A DNA stretch of 64,000 bases from Pseudomonadota bacterium. GTDB lineage: Bacteria; Myxococcota_A; Polyangia; Polyangiales; Polyangiaceae. The DNA lies in assembly GCA_023398955.1 (NCBI GenBank), contig JAEWRL010000190.1:1-64000 (forward strand), given 5' to 3'. The translations under genes were made by a program, and so were the position numbers. This document shows positions 61,041 through 64,000 of the stretch, in pieces. Position 1 is the stretch's first letter. The number at the start of each line of letters is the position of its first letter. The notes under the pieces are model-generated. The model did no database searches. It was not told the DNA's origin and worked only from the letters and a program-made list of their open reading frames with translations.

Positions 61041-61622
61041 GTGTGGGTACGTCGTTCGGCCATTCGCCCAGTTCCTCCCTACGCTAGGGTCTCCATCGAG
61101 ACGATCGAAGCTGTACGCAGTAGTCTCGCCGAGGACGACGACGAGGCGCGCGCGCAGCTCGATGAGGCGTTCGAGCGTTTCGAACGCGAGCAACCTCTGC
61201 TCGCAGGGTATCTCGCGGAGGGGCTCGGACATCCCTTGGACGACACCGCCCTCGCTCTCGGCTACTTCCTCGCGTTGACCGTGTGGTTGAGCTTCGAGAG
61301 GGCACACGGCGAAGCCCTGCGTACCGTTCTGGAGTCGGACATCAGCGCCACGGACCAGCTCCTGAGCCTAGACGAGGAGCTCCGGCGGACTCATCCTGAC
61401 GAGGCGCTCGACAGTGACGACGTGATCGCAATGGAGCAGCCTCACCTTCTCGAGTTCGTGCACGAGCACATCGATGCAACCCTGGAAGCGCACGCCGACG
61501 AGATCGACGTAGACGACGTCCACGCCGTCTATCGAACTGTCTTGGTGGAAACGCTTGCGTTGTCCTATGCGGTGCGCCTCCCGACGGGATACCCCGTCAC
61601 GAAGACTGAGCTCCTGGCGTAG
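61041..61622 (+). CDS. Acidic helical hypothetical protein
   Basis: Not recognised. The 193-residue protein starts with GTG and is strongly acidic and helical (IEAVRSSLAEDDDEARAQLDE, FERFEREQPLLAGYLAEGL, LLEFVHEHIDATLEAHADE). One less polar stretch, TALALGYFLALTVWLSFE (about 70-87), is probably a buried helix rather than a membrane segment. It looks like a soluble helical bundle. It is divergent from the VanW-family gene and converges on the kinase gene. Confidence 0.62.
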   Translation: MWVRRSAIRPVPPYARVSIETIEAVRSSLAEDDDEARAQLDEAFERFEREQPLLAGYLAEGLGHPLDDTALALGYFLALTVWLSFERAHGEALRTVLESDISATDQLLSLDEELRRTHPDEALDSDDVIAMEQPHLLEFVHEHIDATLEAHADEIDVDDVHAVYRTVLVETLALSYAVRLPTGYPVTKTELLA

Positions 61623-61767
61623 CGGGGGTGCGCCCGTATTTCCGTGATGAGCCTGGAGCTTCTGTTCCGGGGTCGCACGCTGCTCCTGCCCACATTCGCC
61701 ATGCTGACCGCCACGGTCCTGCACCTCAACGATCCGGGCTCGGGCTCGACTTTGCGGCCAATCCGGG

Positions 61768-63840
61768 TCAGGAGTCGTCTTCAGCGATCTCTATCCAACC
61801 GAGAGCGCGGGCAACAGCGACGGCTGCGGCAGCCTCCTTCCCACTGAGCTTCTTGGCATCCCGGCGCGGGCGCTCGGCAAGCAGGCGGTCGAGGGTCTCG
61901 CGCAGGGTCAAGCATTGCGGGGCGAGCGTCGGAAGAAACTGTAGCGAAAGCGGGGCACTGCCGCGCTCCTCCTTCGTGTTGGCCACCTCCGCGCGAGGGC
62001 CCGGCGAGACGCATGCTGAATCATTGGGAAGGAGTGACCTGGGGTTGCCCCGCGAGGCAACGATGACTCCCGCCATCATGGGACTCGATAGGTCGAGATC
62101 GAGGGGGAACTCTACGTGGTGTGGAGTCGTGTCGCGATAGAAGGAGACCGTGCCTCGGCGCCAAGCGCAGAGCGCGGCAACGCGGTCCCTCCCTTGGTCG
62201 CGGATGGCGCGGAACACGCCAATCGCATCCACGTACCCCATCGCGATGAGGGTATCTCCAAGCCTTCCACCATGTCGAGAAATGAGGAGCAGCGCTGACT
62301 CGAGCTGCCCCCGCTCGATAGCGCCGCGACGCACCAAATACTCACCTAGCAGCTCCGCCTTCTCAGTGGACGCAACATGCAACAACCGGCCTCGATGAAG
62401 GTACAGCTCTTTCCGATGCACAGTTCCCGACGCGTCGGTAAGCTCCACGAACAAGGCACCCTTCTCACGATTGCTACGCATCCGCGCCAGCACGTGCAGC
62501 ATGGGCGTCTCGCCGAGTAGGGCTTGGTAGTCGGGCACGCCAAGCTCGAACAGTCGGCCAGTAGTCGCGGCCGTGGACGGTAGCAGGTGCCGTGCAAGCG
62601 ATTGGATGTTGCTGATCGGTTCGAAGTCCTGTCCCATCAGGGCAACCTGGTCGCTACCCTGGAGGTCGCCCGTGGCGATCATTTCGATGAGACGATGGAA
62701 GGTCACCTTTCTCAGGAGCCGACCATCGGTGCGCCGAACGTCCGCGTCCACCGGTTCCTCGCCCGAGACAAAACCTGGAGGTGACTTGATGGCGGCCTCT
62801 ACCCGAGCGAGGCGTGGCCCCCCGCTCGAAAGACGTACCGCGCGAAGCCTCTCGACCGAGTCGCGGATCTGCCCCTGGAGGCGCCGAATCAGATGGCTGG
62901 AGTCACGAGCCCAACGCACCCATCGACTCAGGAGGCGCTGAAGCTCGGCTTCGTCTGGCGTTTCAAACGGAGACAGAGCCGCTGCGAACTCGGCCGCGTC
63001 GGCGTACCGAGCGGATGGCTCCCGCTCGAGCCCCTTCATGCAGATATCGAAGAGACCGGGCGCAAGACGCGGCTCCGCGCGCCGAAGCGGTTCGGGGTTC
63101 GCATCACGAATCGCCAGCAGCACGGCGAGCTGACCGCTGCCAGGGAAGACCCGCTCACCAATCAGCATCTCGCCGAGAATGGCGGCGAGCGCGAAGAGGT
63201 CAGCTCTGTGGTCAAACGAATCACCCGCAACCTGCTCCGGTGACAGATACCCGAACTTTCCTTTGAGACCCGCGTTGGACGTGGAGGAGGCCGGTGAGGG
63301 GGCTGCCACTCGGGCAATGCCGAAATCACCGAGCTTCACCTCCCCATCTACCGACAGGTAGATATTTGAAGGAGTCACATCCCGATGCACGATGCCGAGC
63401 GGGTTTCGCTGTGCACCCGTGGCGCGATGCACGGCATCGAGGGCGAGGGCCACACGCCTCGCAATGAAGCAGGCGAGCTCCGGGGGTATCGTGCGTTCCT
63501 CCGATTCGGCGCGCCAAAGCAGCCGATAAAGGTCGACGCCATCGACGTACTCCATCGCGAGGTATGGCTCGATCCCAACCATACCCGCACCAAATACACG
63601 CACGACATTACAGTGCCGCACCGCCTGGTGGAGCTTAGCTTCCCGCTGGAGGGCATCGAAATCGCCCGGTTCCGTAACCGACCTCAGCATCCGCTTGATA
63701 ACGAAGCGAGGCGCTGGCTGCTCACCGAGTTTGGGACGGGCCAAGAAGACTTCCGCGCTCCCGCCCACCGCGATGCGCCGCTCCAGGAGGAACGGGCCAA
63801 ACGGAACCGCTTGCGCAGCGCTGGGTCGTTCGCTTGGCAC
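61768..63840 (-). CDS. Ser/Thr kinase with GYF-like and DUF4388-like domains
   Basis: The 690-residue protein has a Hanks kinase domain (about 15-290) with Lys49 in RFVIKRML, catalytic Asp154 in VHRDVTPSN and Asp172 in LGDFGIAR. The usual lysine after HRDL is Thr (HRDVTP), a variant seen in many myxobacterial kinases. A GYF-like module follows (about 375-425, KVTFHRLIEMIATGDLQGSD and FEPISNIQSLARHL). A DUF4388-like region comes next (about 455-600, ALFVELTDASGTVHRKELYLH, LLGEYLVRRGAIERGQLESAL), then a C-terminal helical part. There is no membrane helix, so it is cytoplasmic. The start is GTG at 63840. Confidence 0.92.
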   Translation of the reverse strand: MPSERPSAAQAVPFGPFLLERRIAVGGSAEVFLARPKLGEQPAPRFVIKRMLRSVTEPGDFDALQREAKLHQAVRHCNVVRVFGAGMVGIEPYLAMEYVDGVDLYRLLWRAESEERTIPPELACFIARRVALALDAVHRATGAQRNPLGIVHRDVTPSNIYLSVDGEVKLGDFGIARVAAPSPASSTSNAGLKGKFGYLSPEQVAGDSFDHRADLFALAAILGEMLIGERVFPGSGQLAVLLAIRDANPEPLRRAEPRLAPGLFDICMKGLEREPSARYADAAEFAAALSPFETPDEAELQRLLSRWVRWARDSSHLIRRLQGQIRDSVERLRAVRLSSGGPRLARVEAAIKSPPGFVSGEEPVDADVRRTDGRLLRKVTFHRLIEMIATGDLQGSDQVALMGQDFEPISNIQSLARHLLPSTAATTGRLFELGVPDYQALLGETPMLHVLARMRSNREKGALFVELTDASGTVHRKELYLHRGRLLHVASTEKAELLGEYLVRRGAIERGQLESALLLISRHGGRLGDTLIAMGYVDAIGVFRAIRDQGRDRVAALCAWRRGTVSFYRDTTPHHVEFPLDLDLSSPMMAGVIVASRGNPRSLLPNDSACVSPGPRAEVANTKEERGSAPLSLQFLPTLAPQCLTLRETLDRLLAERPRRDAKKLSGKEAAAAVAVARALGWIEIAEDDS

Positions 63841-63960
63841 CCATGCATTATGGCGTTAATGCGTGGCCCACCACAAGCCGCACCGAACGCACCACCGACC
63901 AACCGTCGCTTCCCTGGCGCTCGCCGCTGTGGCGGCAACCGGCAAAGAAGCTGCCGCGGC

Positions 63961-64000
63961 TCAGTCGTCCTTGGCGAGCTTCAGTGAGACCTCTAGGGGT
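63961..64000 (-). CDS. C-terminal end of a gene entering from the right edge
   Basis: Read on the minus strand, 12 codons reach a TGA at 63961-63963 and encode PLEVSLKLAKDD. The codons end mostly in G or C like the neighbouring genes, so this is plausibly the end of an upstream gene followed, 120 bases later, by the kinase gene. Too little is visible to name it. Confidence 0.35.
   Translation of the reverse strand, partial: PLEVSLKLAKDD

Noticed and set aside
1..64000. Search for tRNA, rRNA, riboswitch, insertion sequence or integrase
   Set aside because: No T-arm-like motifs in the gaps, no transposase-like frame, no terminal inverted repeats flanking a gene; a covariance-model scan would be needed to exclude small structured RNAs.

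Overview
The window is high-GC, gene-dense chromosomal DNA that most resembles a myxobacterium (Myxococcota, probably Polyangiales or a Sorangium-like relative). The pointers are two large Hanks-type Ser/Thr kinases, one with a DUF4388-like tail; a zinc-ribbon/GYF/TPR membrane protein; many small lipoproteins, several ending in an AgmX/PglI-type two-cysteine domain; an SspB adaptor; an icd-mdh-sucCD-ndk run; and a seven-gene MoxR/Bat operon. This assignment comes from gene content read by eye, not from a database search. I see no rRNA, tRNA, CRISPR array, insertion sequence, integrase or phage gene.

Layout. 1-8.5 kb: a GPH-family sugar symporter, gap (GAPDH) with a clear intrinsic terminator, greB, an AsmA-like membrane protein, a DUF4230 protein, an RNase Z-like MBL hydrolase and gpsA. 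8.7-14 kb: two lipoproteins, a membrane protein with a striking Gln-Asn heptad coiled coil, and a polytopic protein with internal tandem repeats. 14-23.5 kb: an RND efflux pair (pump and adaptor), then a zinc-ribbon/TPR protein translationally coupled to an SppA lipoprotein protease. 23.5-33 kb: a Cys-rich lipoprotein, sspB, sixA divergent from a CreBC-like two-component system, uppS, a Ser/Thr kinase and three small secreted or pilin-like proteins.

33-40 kb: icd, mdh, sucC, sucD and ndk on one strand form a TCA-cycle block. They are followed by an uncharacterised protein that looks like a degenerate histidine kinase core, a lipoprotein and a DUF4202 protein. 40-49 kb: a GlgE-like GH13 enzyme, a one-HKD phospholipase D-like protein, and a 1464-residue fused double acyl-CoA dehydratase activase divergent from dps. 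A perfect FNR-type box lies between the last two. Two small hypothetical genes follow, the first preceded by a perfect 21-bp palindrome.

49.6-58.8 kb: moxR, a DUF58 gene, a DUF4381-like gene, batA, a batB-batC fusion, batD and a batE-like gene. From the DUF58 gene onward every junction is a 1-4 base stop/start overlap. 58.9-64 kb: a VanW-family protein, an acidic helical hypothetical, a Ser/Thr kinase with GYF/DUF4388-like C-terminal domains, and the last codons of a gene entering from the right edge.

The points most worth following are the FNR box beside the oxygen-sensitive activase gene, the activase's two-modules-in-one-chain design, the hidden lipoprotein-like signal inside the BatB-BatC fusion, the Gln-Asn heptad protein, and the kinase-like gene behind ndk.
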